A stretch of DNA of 64,000 bases from Burkholderia sp. MS389 (lineage in GTDB: Bacteria > Pseudomonadota > Gammaproteobacteria > Burkholderiales > Burkholderiaceae): assembly GCF_016899425.1 (NCBI RefSeq), contig NZ_CP045995.1:992001-1056000 (forward strand), given 5' to 3'. Positions 9,551 through 17,207 of the stretch are shown piece by piece. The notes under the pieces were generated by a model, which worked only from the letters and a program-made list of their open reading frames with translations, did not search any database and had not been told where the DNA came from. A program made the translations under genes and the position numbers. Within the stretch, counting starts at the first letter, position 1. Each line of letters starts with the position of its first letter.

Positions 9551-10264
9551 TTACGGTTGCAGCGAATAACCCATTCCGCGATGCGTGCGGATCGGGTCGC
9601 GCTCGGGATCGATCGCGCGCAGCTTGGCGCGCAGCGTCTTGATGTGCGTGTCGACCGTGCGGTCGGCCGAATCGAGCGCCTCGTGCCACACGAGATCCAT
9701 CAATTGTTCGCGCGAATAGATGCGGCCCGGATGCCGGACCAGCAACGCGAGCAGTCCGAATTCGTAGCGCGTGAGGTCCAGCGCGTGGCCGAGCCACGCC
9801 ACGCGCGCGCCGTCGGCATCGAGCGTGAAGCCGGCGGCGACCGGTGCAGGCGCGTCGGCCAGCGCGGGTGCGGGCGCCGGCTCCGGTGTGGCCGCCCGGC
9901 GGAAGCGGCGCAGGATCACGCGCACCCGTGCGGCCAGCTCGCGCGGCGAAAACGGCTTGACGACGTAATCGTCGGCGCCGATCTCGAGCCCGACGATCCG
10001 GTCGATCTCGTCGTGCCGCGCGGTCAGGAAAATCACCGGAATATCGGTGAACGTGCGCAGCCGCCGGCATACCTCGAAGCCGCTGAGGTCCGGCAAGCCG
10101 ACGTCGAGCACCACGAGATCCACACGCGTGTCGCGCAGGCGGTCGAGCGCCGCCTGCCCGAGCGTGCAGTGGACGGTCTGCATGCCGTCGGTGCCGAGGG
10201 CATAGACGATCGTGTCCGCGATCGCCTGTTCGTCTTCGACGATCAGGATGGTGGGCTGAGTCAT
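9551..10264 (-). CDS. creB: Response regulator CreB
   Basis: A 237-residue OmpR/PhoB-type regulator. Receiver domain at residues 5-120 with acidic pocket E10-D11, phosphoacceptor D54 (VVLDVGLP), and KPFSPRE near residue 105. A proline/alanine-rich linker (about 125-145) precedes the C-terminal winged helix (to 237). The start is the ATG at 10264 (MTQPTILIVEDE), not the first in-frame ATG at 10354, which would add 30 unrelated residues. First gene of the creBCD run; its likely binding array lies before creD. Confidence 0.94.
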   Translation of the reverse strand: MTQPTILIVEDEQAIADTIVYALGTDGMQTVHCTLGQAALDRLRDTRVDLVVLDVGLPDLSGFEVCRRLRTFTDIPVIFLTARHDEIDRIVGLEIGADDYVVKPFSPRELAARVRVILRRFRRAATPEPAPAPALADAPAPVAAGFTLDADGARVAWLGHALDLTRYEFGLLALLVRHPGRIYSREQLMDLVWHEALDSADRTVDTHIKTLRAKLRAIDPERDPIRTHRGMGYSLQP

Positions 10265-10353
10265 GGTGTCGGGTTCGGTCTCGGGTCCGGGTCGCGCAAT
10301 CCGGTGCGACATTGTACGCACGGCCGGCCCCGGCGAGCCCTGCCCGCGGCGCA

Positions 10354-11067
10354 CTACGCGACGCGGCCGCTCACCGGAATCGACGCACCGGTGATCGCCT
10401 GCGCGTCGGCCGACAGCAGGAATCCGATCGTCGCCGCGAGTTGTTCGGGCCGGACCCAGCGCGAGAAGTCGGCGTCGGGCATGTCCTTGCGGTTCGGCGG
10501 CGTGTCGATGATGCTCGGCAGCAGCGCGTTCACGGTCACGCCGCGATCGAGCAGTTCCGCCGCCAACGCCTCGGTGAGCCGCGCGACGCCCGCCTTCGCG
10601 GCCGCATACGCGCCCATTCCCGCGCCGGCCTTGAACGCCGCGCCCGCGCCGATGTTGACGATGCGGCCGGCCGGGCTCGCGACCAGGTACGGCAGTGCGG
10701 CCTTCGACGCGTTCAGCGCTGTCTTCACGTTCAGTTCATACATGCGGTCCCACGTGGCGGCATCGCCGTCGGCGATCGTCTGCCACACGAATGCGCCCGC
10801 GATGTTCAGCAGCGCGTCGACCCGGCCGAATTCGCGGTTGACCGCGTCGAGCGCCTGCACGGCGGCCTGCGGATCGACGAGATCGATGCCGCCGATGCGC
10901 AGCGCATCGGCCGGCACGCCGGGCAGCGCCTGCGCCGCCGGGGCCGCGCCGCGGCCGATCAGCGCGACGCGTGCGCCGCGCTCGCCGAGCCACGCGGCCG
11001 TCGCGAAGCCCAGATGACCGAAGCCGCCGGTAATCGCGACTGCCTTGCCTTTCAGGTCGTGTTCCAT
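10354..11067 (-). CDS. Short-chain dehydrogenase/reductase
   Basis: A 237-residue classical-fold SDR. N-terminal cofactor motif TGGFGHLG (about residues 14-21), NIAGAF (NAG-equivalent) near 88, Ser/Tyr/Lys catalytic region with YAAAKAG near 152, and C-terminal ITGASIPVSG. The TGGxGHxG form deviates slightly from TGxxxGxG. It is 90 bp upstream of creB on the same strand, but a metabolic link to creBCD is not evident. The substrate is unknown. Confidence 0.85.
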   Translation of the reverse strand: MEHDLKGKAVAITGGFGHLGFATAAWLGERGARVALIGRGAAPAAQALPGVPADALRIGGIDLVDPQAAVQALDAVNREFGRVDALLNIAGAFVWQTIADGDAATWDRMYELNVKTALNASKAALPYLVASPAGRIVNIGAGAAFKAGAGMGAYAAAKAGVARLTEALAAELLDRGVTVNALLPSIIDTPPNRKDMPDADFSRWVRPEQLAATIGFLLSADAQAITGASIPVSGRVA

Positions 11068-11446
11068 CGATGTGTTCTCCTGGATCGAGGGTAATGGGAT
11101 GAAATGCCGACAGCGTAGCGCCGTTCACGCGTTCGTGCGCACGGGATGAGGGTGCGGTCGCGCGGTTCGTCCGTCGGTGGACCGCGGCTGGCCGGGAGGG
11201 AGGGAACTCGGCGAAAGGTCGACGGGAAGCTGGCGGCCATTCGGCGGCGGCATCGCGAAACAGATCGCGACCTATCCGTCGCGAGACGGTGCGATGCCTG
11301 CGCGAGTCGACGAGCACGCGGTCGGACGGCCGGGCATAATGCGCGATGCCCGGCACCCATGGCGCGCGGCAAGGCGGCCGGGCTGGCCTGCCCGAAGACC
11401 CGCGCCCATCACCGTCTCGCATCCCGAACCTCAACCCGTCCATCCC
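11068..11446. other. 379-bp divergent intergenic region
   Basis: This region separates the minus-strand SDR (start 11067) from the plus-strand gene starting at 11447. Reading frames open here on both strands are extensions or shadows with no credible start or composition. It presumably holds both promoters; I see no clear palindrome. Confidence 0.5.
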
Positions 11447-12139
11447 ATGCAAGTACTCGTCATCGGAACCGGCAAGCTCGCCAACGAGTTGCTCGGCTCG
11501 CACAAGCTCGACCCGGCCAGCTGTCGCGTGATGCCGTGGTCGGACGCCACGCGAACCGACGCGCGGCGTAGCGACGCCCGCTCGATCGTCGTCCATGCCG
11601 GTTCCGGCCGCGAACTCGCCGCGGCGATCGCGTTCTGCCAGGCCACCGCGTCGCCGCTCGTCGAGTTGTCGACCGGCTCCGACCTCGAAACCGGGACGTA
11701 CGGCTTTCCGGTCGTGCTGTGTCCGAACACGAACATCCTGATGCTCAAGTTCATGAGCATGCTGGAAACCAGCGGCCACCTGTTCCGCGACTGCGAGATC
11801 AGCGTGACCGAGTCGCATCAGGCCGGCAAGACGTCCGTCCCCGGCACGGCCGTCGGCATCGCCCGGTCGCTCGGCGTGCGGCCGGAAACCATTCGCTCCG
11901 TGCGCGACCCGGCGGCGCAGCGCAGCGAATTCGGCATCCCGGACGATCAGCTCGGCCGCCATGCGGTTCACCGGATACGCATCGACGATGGCGCATGCAG
12001 CCTCCAGTTCGAATCGCGCGTATCCGGCGATACGCCTTATGCGGATGGCGTATCGCGGATCGTCGAGGCCGTGCGGCAGCACGATCTCGAGCATCGTCGC
12101 TATTCGATCGTCGAATTCATCCGCAACGGCTGGTTGTAG
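11447..12139 (+). CDS. Dihydrodipicolinate-reductase-like protein
   Basis: A 230-residue protein beginning with a short Rossmann motif (VLVIGTGKLANELLG). The centre contains ESHQAGKTSVPGTA, resembling the substrate-binding K-x-S/D-x-PSGTA segment of DapB-type reductases. It lacks parts of a full-length DapB and the genome surely has its own dapB, so it may reduce another imine or act as a paralogue of unknown role. The ATG at 11447 was chosen over the in-frame upstream start at 11177 because homology-like sequence begins there. It is monocistronic, followed by a 10-bp tandem repeat. Confidence 0.7.
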   Translation: MQVLVIGTGKLANELLGSHKLDPASCRVMPWSDATRTDARRSDARSIVVHAGSGRELAAAIAFCQATASPLVELSTGSDLETGTYGFPVVLCPNTNILMLKFMSMLETSGHLFRDCEISVTESHQAGKTSVPGTAVGIARSLGVRPETIRSVRDPAAQRSEFGIPDDQLGRHAVHRIRIDDGACSLQFESRVSGDTPYADGVSRIVEAVRQHDLEHRRYSIVEFIRNGWL

Positions 12140-12180
12140 TCGCGGCGCTGGCGTGCGGCACGGCCCCGTGGCGTGGGCCG

Positions 12181-12240
12181 GCCTATGCCCGCAAATGCCC
12201 TCCTATGCCCTCCTATGCCCTCCTATGCCCGCCTATGCCC
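12181..12240. repeat. Six-copy 10-bp tandem repeat
   Basis: Six consecutive 10-base units of the form nnnnATGCCC: three identical TCCTATGCCC units, flanked by GCCTATGCCC at both ends and one GCAAATGCCC. It lies in the 146-bp gap between convergent genes, 41 bp after the stop of the DapB-like gene and 45 bp before the end of the SDR gene. A likely slippage-prone (VNTR) locus. Confidence 0.9.
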
Positions 12241-12285
12241 GCACGGCCCGCGGCCGCCGCCACGGCCGGCCTCGCTAGCTCACCG

Positions 12286-13095
12286 CTACCCGTCTCCCAG
12301 CACCGCCCCGCTCTCCGGCAACGTCGCGCCACCGTCGACGACGATCGTCTGCCCGGTGATGTACGCCGCGTCGGCCGACGCGAGAAACAGCATCGCGTTC
12401 GCGATATCCTCCGGCTCGCCCATCCGTGCCAGCGGAATGTCGCGCGCGATCTGCGCCGCGACCGACGCGTCGCCGAGATTGCCGGCCGCCGGCGTGCGGA
12501 TCATCCCCGGTTCGACGCCGTTGACCGTCACGTTGCGGCGCGCGAGCTCCAGCGCCGCCGCCCGAATGAAGCCGTTCACGCCGGCCTTCGACGCCGCGTA
12601 ATGCGCGAGCCCCGGATACGCGACGCGCGGCCCCGTCACCGACGACGTGACGAGCAGCCGCCCGGCCCCCGCGCGCTCGAATGCCGGCAACGCGGCCTGC
12701 GCAAGCCAGAACAGCGCCGACAGGTTGACCGACAGCGTCCGCTCGAGCGTCGGCTCGTCGATCTGCGCGAATGGCGTCAACGGAAAATACGCGGCATTGT
12801 GGATGACGACATCGAGCCGGCCGCCGTCGCGCTCGACTGCGGCGACGAGCGCATCCAGTTCGGCCCGGCTCGCGGCATCGACCCGGTACGCGCGTGCGTC
12901 GCCGCCCGCGCCGGCCAGCGCGTCGGCCTGCGCGGCGGCCGCATCGCCGTTCAGGTCGGCGACCGCGACGAACGCATCGGATTCCGCGAAACGGCGCGCG
13001 ATCGCCGCGCCGATCCCTTGCGCGGCGCCCGTGACGAGCACGACGCGACCGCTGAAATCCGCACGCAAGCGGCCGCTGCCGAGCACGGCAGTCAT
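12286..13095 (-). CDS. Short-chain dehydrogenase/reductase, operon partner of moaF
   Basis: A 269-residue classical SDR: TGAAQGIG cofactor motif near residues 22-29, NAAY near 99, catalytic Ser-Tyr-Lys with YAASKAG near 165, and PGMIRTP after the active site. Its ATG overlaps the moaF stop by four bases (ATGA), so the two are translationally coupled. A similar pairing of a FabG-like reductase with MoaF is known from the tyramine-inducible moaEF operon of Klebsiella; equivalence is inference. Confidence 0.88.
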   Translation of the reverse strand: MTAVLGSGRLRADFSGRVVLVTGAAQGIGAAIARRFAESDAFVAVADLNGDAAAAQADALAGAGGDARAYRVDAASRAELDALVAAVERDGGRLDVVIHNAAYFPLTPFAQIDEPTLERTLSVNLSALFWLAQAALPAFERAGAGRLLVTSSVTGPRVAYPGLAHYAASKAGVNGFIRAAALELARRNVTVNGVEPGMIRTPAAGNLGDASVAAQIARDIPLARMGEPEDIANAMLFLASADAAYITGQTIVVDGGATLPESGAVLGDG

Positions 13096-13976
13096 CGCCG
13101 CGCCTCGTCGCCGAGCGGATGCATGGTTTCGTTCAGCACCTGCGCGTATGCGCCGATCTGGAAATTCGACAACGTGCCGAAATCGCTGCCCTGATAGCCG
13201 AAGATCTTGCCGTCGGTCTTGCGCTGCGCGAAGTCGATCAGCACGACGCCGAGCGTCGGCACCACCTTCTCACGCCACACGAACAAGTAAAGCTCGTCTG
13301 CAATCCTGAAGTAATGACAGCGGTCGACATCGGCCAGCCCGCCTTCGACGCCCTGCAGGCACTGCCACGCGTAGAAATTCTCGTTCAGGTAGATGTGCTC
13401 GTAGCATTCGGTCGGGCTGTAGCGGTACATCGTCCGCTTGCCGATCAACTCGCGCGTGGGCGCATGCAGCGACCCCGGCCGGGCGTGGCCGCCCAGCGTA
13501 CCGTGTCGGAATTGCGCATCGACGGCCGTCAGCGGCAGCCCGTGCGCGACGCGCGTGAATGCATCGATGCGCGTGTCCGCTTCCGTCGGCAGCGTACCGA
13601 CGACCGCCGTCCACACACCGGTGTCGAGATCGATCACGAGGCTCACCGACGTCGCCCGAGCGGTCGCATCGATGTAGTCGACGAAGTACAGCCCGTCGCG
13701 CAGCCGCGTCACGCGGCACGCCGCGCGGCCGTTCGTACCGGTCGCCGCATCGCGCCACTGCAGCGCGCCCGGCTCGAACGTATAGATACGCCACGCGCCC
13801 GATGCGTCGTCGAGCGTCAGCGTCCGCCCGACGAGTGCGTCGACGGGGGCGAGGACGTTCGCGTCCGGCGCGAAGCCGTCCGCGAGCGCGCCCACCTGAA
13901 TGAATACCGGATCCTGTCGTTCCACCTGCCCTCTCCCGCGCAGCTTCAGGCCCGGCGGGCCGTGTACGCTGCTCAT
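13092..13976 (-). CDS. moaF: MoaF-family protein
   Basis: A 294-residue soluble protein made of two related beta-rich halves, matching the MoaF family. Recognisable parts are the N-terminal FIQVGALADGFAP, the central TYRYSPTECYEHIYLNENFY-like segment (about residues 205-225) and a C-terminal region with TDGKIFGYQGSDFG. Despite its name, MoaF belongs to the monoamine-regulated locus of Klebsiella and no catalytic role is established. The start is the ATG at 13976; the longer in-frame form from 14078 would overlap the divergent AraC promoter. It is the first gene of a two-gene operon. Confidence 0.85.
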   Translation of the reverse strand: MSSVHGPPGLKLRGRGQVERQDPVFIQVGALADGFAPDANVLAPVDALVGRTLTLDDASGAWRIYTFEPGALQWRDAATGTNGRAACRVTRLRDGLYFVDYIDATARATSVSLVIDLDTGVWTAVVGTLPTEADTRIDAFTRVAHGLPLTAVDAQFRHGTLGGHARPGSLHAPTRELIGKRTMYRYSPTECYEHIYLNENFYAWQCLQGVEGGLADVDRCHYFRIADELYLFVWREKVVPTLGVVLIDFAQRKTDGKIFGYQGSDFGTLSNFQIGAYAQVLNETMHPLGDEARR

Positions 13977-14095
13977 GTGCACATGGTGCGGGCTGCGCGC
14001 GCCGCGCGGTATCCGCCAAACGGATGAAGGGCGCGCGGCGCCGGAACGCGCTAAAGTGCCCGTGATCCGCGCCGCCACCGGCGCGAGGAGCGCAC

Positions 14096-14890
14096 ATGCA
14101 CCGTGTCACCCACTACCGACGCACCGGCGAAGGCATCGAGACGATCAGCCTCGAATCCGATCGCGCATTTCCGCGCCACGCGCACGACGAATTCGGGGTC
14201 GGCGTGATCGTCAGCGGTGCGCACCGGTCGTGGAGCGGCCGCGGGCAGGTCGACGCGCTGGCCGGCGACACGATCATGGTCAACCCGGGCGAGATGCACG
14301 ACGGTTCGCCGCTCGAGGCCGGCACCGGCCGGCGCTGGCGGATGCTGTACCTCGCGCCCGCGCTGGTCGCGGGCGTCGCGGCGGAAGAAGGCGTCGGCGG
14401 CGTCGAGCTCGCGCATCCGGCCGTGCGCGACGCGCGCCTCGCGGCCGCCGTCGGCCGGCTGCATGCACGCATCGTCGCAGGCGAAACCCAGCCGCTGGCC
14501 CGCGACGAAGCGCTCGTGATGCTCGTCGCCGGTTTGCTTGCCCGGCACGCAAACCGCACGCTGCCGGCGGCCGGCGTCGCACCCGCGGTCCGCGTCGCCC
14601 GCGAGCGGCTCGACGCGGCGCCGGCCGCACCCGTGTCGCTCGCCGAGCTGGCCGACCTGAGCGGCGTCAGCCGCTTCCAGTTGCTGCGCGGCTTCGCGCG
14701 CGAGCTCGGCATCACGCCGCATGCGTATCTGGTTCAGTCGCGCACGCGGCTCGCGCGCGCGTTGCTGGCCAGCGGTTTGCCGATCGCCGATGCCGCGGCT
14801 GAAGCCGGCTTCGCCGATCAGAGCCACCTGACGCGCGCGTTCGCGCGCCAGTTCGGGATCACGCCGGGGCGGTTCACGCAGGCGGGTTAA
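14096..14890 (+). CDS. AraC-family transcriptional regulator
   Basis: A 264-residue AraC regulator with an N-terminal cupin effector domain (HAHDEFGVGVIVSGAH, residues 27-45) and two C-terminal HTH motifs (SLAELADLSGVSRFQLLRGF and the ADQSHLTRAFARQFG helix). It is divergent from moaF (119 bp gap) and upstream of an EamA transporter gene. It could control either or both; in Burkholderia such AraC/EamA pairs are common. The effector is unknown. Confidence 0.88.
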   Translation: MHRVTHYRRTGEGIETISLESDRAFPRHAHDEFGVGVIVSGAHRSWSGRGQVDALAGDTIMVNPGEMHDGSPLEAGTGRRWRMLYLAPALVAGVAAEEGVGGVELAHPAVRDARLAAAVGRLHARIVAGETQPLARDEALVMLVAGLLARHANRTLPAAGVAPAVRVARERLDAAPAAPVSLAELADLSGVSRFQLLRGFARELGITPHAYLVQSRTRLARALLASGLPIADAAAEAGFADQSHLTRAFARQFGITPGRFTQAG

Positions 14891-15063
14891 GTCGCGCTGT
14901 CGCCCGCGCCCCGCGAGGCCGCCGGGCGCACTTCATTCGAAATGCGGTTGCCACCTCGACGGCAGCCGCGCCCCATTGCGTCCGGACATGTCGACGGCGC
15001 ACCGTATTCAACGCCCCCTCTGCTGCAATTTCGTTCAAGACGCCCCGTGCCCGGTACGCGACG

Positions 15064-16005
15064 ATGCGGCGCATGAAGACACGACTGATTGGTTATCTCT
15101 ATCTCGCCGCCGCGATGGCGGGCGTCGGCAGCACCGTCATCGCGAGCCGTCTCGCGGCCGGCGGCCTGCCGCCATTCGCGGCCACCGCGCTGCGCTTCCT
15201 GATCGCGACCCCGCTGCTGTTCGCGCTGATGCGCGCGCAGCGCATGCGCTGGCCCCGCATTTGCGCACGCGACGCCGTGCTGCTCGTCATCCAGGCGGCG
15301 GCGGGCGGCGTCGGCTATACGGTGCTGCTGATCAGCGGGACGAAGCTGTCGTCGCCGCTCGATGCGGGCGTGATGCTCGGCACGCTGCCGGCCATGTCGA
15401 CGTTGATCGCGGCCGTCGTGCTGCGCGAGCGGCAGACGCCGCGCGACTGGCTGGCCGCCGCGCTCGCCACCGCCGGTGTGCTGTTCGTCACGTTCGCGCC
15501 AGGCCATGCGATGCCGTCGCTGCAGACGCTTGCCGGCGATGCGCTGGTACTGGCGGCCGTCGCATGCGAAGCGGTTTTCATCCTGCTCAACCGGCGGCTT
15601 GCCGCGCCGTTGCCGCCGCTTGCGCTTTCCACCGCGATGTCGGGCCTCGGCTTCGTGCTCGCACTCGTGCCGGCCGCGTTCGAATGGCGCGCGGTGGCGA
15701 GCGGCTGGACCGTCGGCGCCGTGTCGGCGATCGCGTACTACGCGCTGATCCCGACCGTGCTCGGCTACCTGTGCTGGTATGCGGGTTCGGCGCGCACGAG
15801 CGGCACCGAGGCCGCCCTGTTCACCGCGGTCGCGCCGGTTTCGGCCGTGCTGTTCGCGGTCGCGCTGTTCGGCGAAGCGCTGACCGGCACGCGTGTCGCC
15901 GGCATCGCGCTCGTCGTCGCCGGCATGCTGGTCGGCGCGACGCGACGGCGCGAGCCGCCCGCCGAATCACGCACGACGATCGCTGCGCGGACCGCCATCG
16001 ACTGA
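15064..16005 (+). CDS. EamA/DMT-family inner-membrane transporter
   Basis: A 313-residue drug/metabolite transporter with ten predicted membrane helices arranged as two EamA repeats (about residues 8-140 and 155-295). Substrates of this family include amino acids, nucleotides and toxic metabolites; none can be assigned. The ATG at 15064 and the one at 15073 (MKTRLIGYL) are both possible starts. The gene is co-directional with the AraC regulator 173 bp upstream. The C-terminus is a charged tail (RRREPPAESRTT). Confidence 0.88.
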   Translation: MRRMKTRLIGYLYLAAAMAGVGSTVIASRLAAGGLPPFAATALRFLIATPLLFALMRAQRMRWPRICARDAVLLVIQAAAGGVGYTVLLISGTKLSSPLDAGVMLGTLPAMSTLIAAVVLRERQTPRDWLAAALATAGVLFVTFAPGHAMPSLQTLAGDALVLAAVACEAVFILLNRRLAAPLPPLALSTAMSGLGFVLALVPAAFEWRAVASGWTVGAVSAIAYYALIPTVLGYLCWYAGSARTSGTEAALFTAVAPVSAVLFAVALFGEALTGTRVAGIALVVAGMLVGATRRREPPAESRTTIAARTAID

Positions 16006-16206
16006 CTCGCGCTCATCGCGTCCCGGCGGAAACGGCGGCGGCGCCCTGCCGTCGCATCGCCTGCCGCTCCCCGCCTTCGCCACGATGCAGCCGGCGACTG
16101 TAGGAATGTGTCCGCGCACCGCAAAACCGTTGCGCACGGCTGCGCGAGATGCAATATTCGCGTGGCCGGCCCCTTTGACCACCCTCGAACAACAATCCGC
16201 CAAGCA

Positions 16207-16755
16207 ATGAACAGGAAGGAAGCCAAAACAAGCATCGCGGTGCTGCTGTCCGCGGGAACGAGGAAAGCCGACGCGCTGGCCGAACTGTCCGGACAGGGGC
16301 TCAAGGATCGCGTGCTCGCGCATCTGATCGCGTCGCGCCCGGACCCCGAACGCTGCCGCAAGAACAAGGTGCACGTCCGGATCCTGATCGCGCTCGGCAT
16401 CGCCCAACTGGTCATCAGCCTGATGCTTGCGTACTACTTCTTCGCATCCGGCGCCGGCACCGTCCTCGTCACCGTATTCCTCGCGTTGACCGTGCCGCTG
16501 TCGCTGCTGTTCATCTGGGGCTTTGCGACCCAACGTGTCGGCGCGTATCACGCGTTCATCCTGCTGTCGCTGCTGCAGATGCCGAAGACCGTCGCCGACC
16601 TCGGGCGCGATCCGGCGACCGCGCTGCCGAGCCTCGCGATCACGGTCGTGCTGGTCGGTTACGTGTGGTTCGTCCGCAACCGGTTGTTCCCCGACTACGG
16701 CTGGTTCACGCCGCGCAAGGTCGAAGGCCGTTACGCGTTCGTGGAACACGCCTGA
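16207..16755 (+). CDS. Hypothetical membrane protein
   Basis: A 182-residue protein: soluble N-terminal third (residues 1-55, MNRKEAKTSIAVLLSAG), then four hydrophobic segments at about 58-78, 82-102, 113-130 and 142-160, and a hydrophilic tail with FPDYGWFTPRKVEG. The start is the ATG at 16207; the longer frame from 16108 has unrelated composition. No catalytic motif is visible. It is a single gene and converges on the entericidin-like gene. Confidence 0.75.
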   Translation: MNRKEAKTSIAVLLSAGTRKADALAELSGQGLKDRVLAHLIASRPDPERCRKNKVHVRILIALGIAQLVISLMLAYYFFASGAGTVLVTVFLALTVPLSLLFIWGFATQRVGAYHAFILLSLLQMPKTVADLGRDPATALPSLAITVVLVGYVWFVRNRLFPDYGWFTPRKVEGRYAFVEHA

Positions 16756-16780
16756 CGCCGCCAGCATCGACCCGCGCACG

Positions 16781-16825
16781 AAAAAGGCGCCGGGCCGCCC
16801 CGCCATCGCGGGAAGGCCCGGCGCC
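16781..16825 (-). terminator. Rho-independent terminator of the entericidin-like gene
   Basis: Perfect 11-bp inverted repeat GGCGCCGGGCC (16786-16796) / GGCCCGGCGCC (16815-16825). Read on the minus strand it ends in TTTTT (16785-16781), 24 bp after the stop of the small lipoprotein gene. Confidence 0.85.
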
Positions 16826-16849
16826 TTCTGCATGCCTGAACCGGTCGGC

Positions 16850-16984
16850 TTACTTGGCCTTTTCAGCCGAATCGCTGATCGCCTGGCCGCCCTTCGAAAT
16901 ATCCTGGCCCACGCCGGCGACCGTATTGCAACCGGCGAGCGCGGCGGTCAGCACCAGCAACATTGCAGCAATCGTACGCGTCAT
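16850..16984 (-). CDS. Entericidin-type small lipoprotein
   Basis: A 44-residue protein: hydrophobic signal with lipobox LAGC (Cys19), then NTVAGVGQDISKGGQAISD, the typical entericidin A/B pattern. Entericidins are small envelope lipoproteins, in E. coli a stress-linked toxin-antidote pair; here a single copy is seen. Two in-frame ATGs exist (16990 and 16984). The Shine-Dalgarno AAGGAGA touches the first ATG directly and stands 6 nt before the second, so 16984 is the start. It has its own terminator and is absent from simple long-ORF searches because of its size. Confidence 0.88.
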   Translation of the reverse strand: MTRTIAAMLLVLTAALAGCNTVAGVGQDISKGGQAISDSAEKAK

Positions 16985-17144
16985 TCTCATTCTCCTTGGA
17001 ATCAACAAGCCCGACCGGGCGAATCGTGTGAATCGTGTGTGGCGTGGCGCCCGGCACGCTGCCGGACACGGGGCCTGACCTGATTATACGGAGAGCCGCG
17101 CCGCGCGCCAGTACGGCCCGGCCGCGCGTGCGCACAGATTTTTC

Positions 17145-17172
17145 TTGACTTCATTGCGCGAGGAACTAATAT
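17145..17172 (+). promoter_or_regulatory. Sigma-70-type promoter of the HTH-carbamoyltransferase gene
   Basis: TTGACT (17145-17150) and TAATAT (17167-17172) separated by 16 bp, upstream of the ATG at 17208. The -10 overlaps a 21-bp palindrome. Confidence 0.75.
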
Positions 17173-17188
17173 ACGCACCGCGTATATT
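17168..17188. promoter_or_regulatory. Perfect 9+3+9 palindromic operator
   Basis: AATATACGC - ACC - GCGTATATT, a perfect inverted repeat that covers most of the -10 hexamer and the transcription start region. This is the position expected of a repressor site. A related copy sits inside the coding region at 17420-17432. The binding protein is unknown; the adjacent gene's own HTH is the obvious candidate. Confidence 0.8.
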
Positions 17189-17207
17189 TTTCGCCCAGGA
17201 GCCGCCG

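Noticed and set aside
12181..12240. CRISPR-like repeat
   Set aside because: Units are contiguous 10-mers without spacers.
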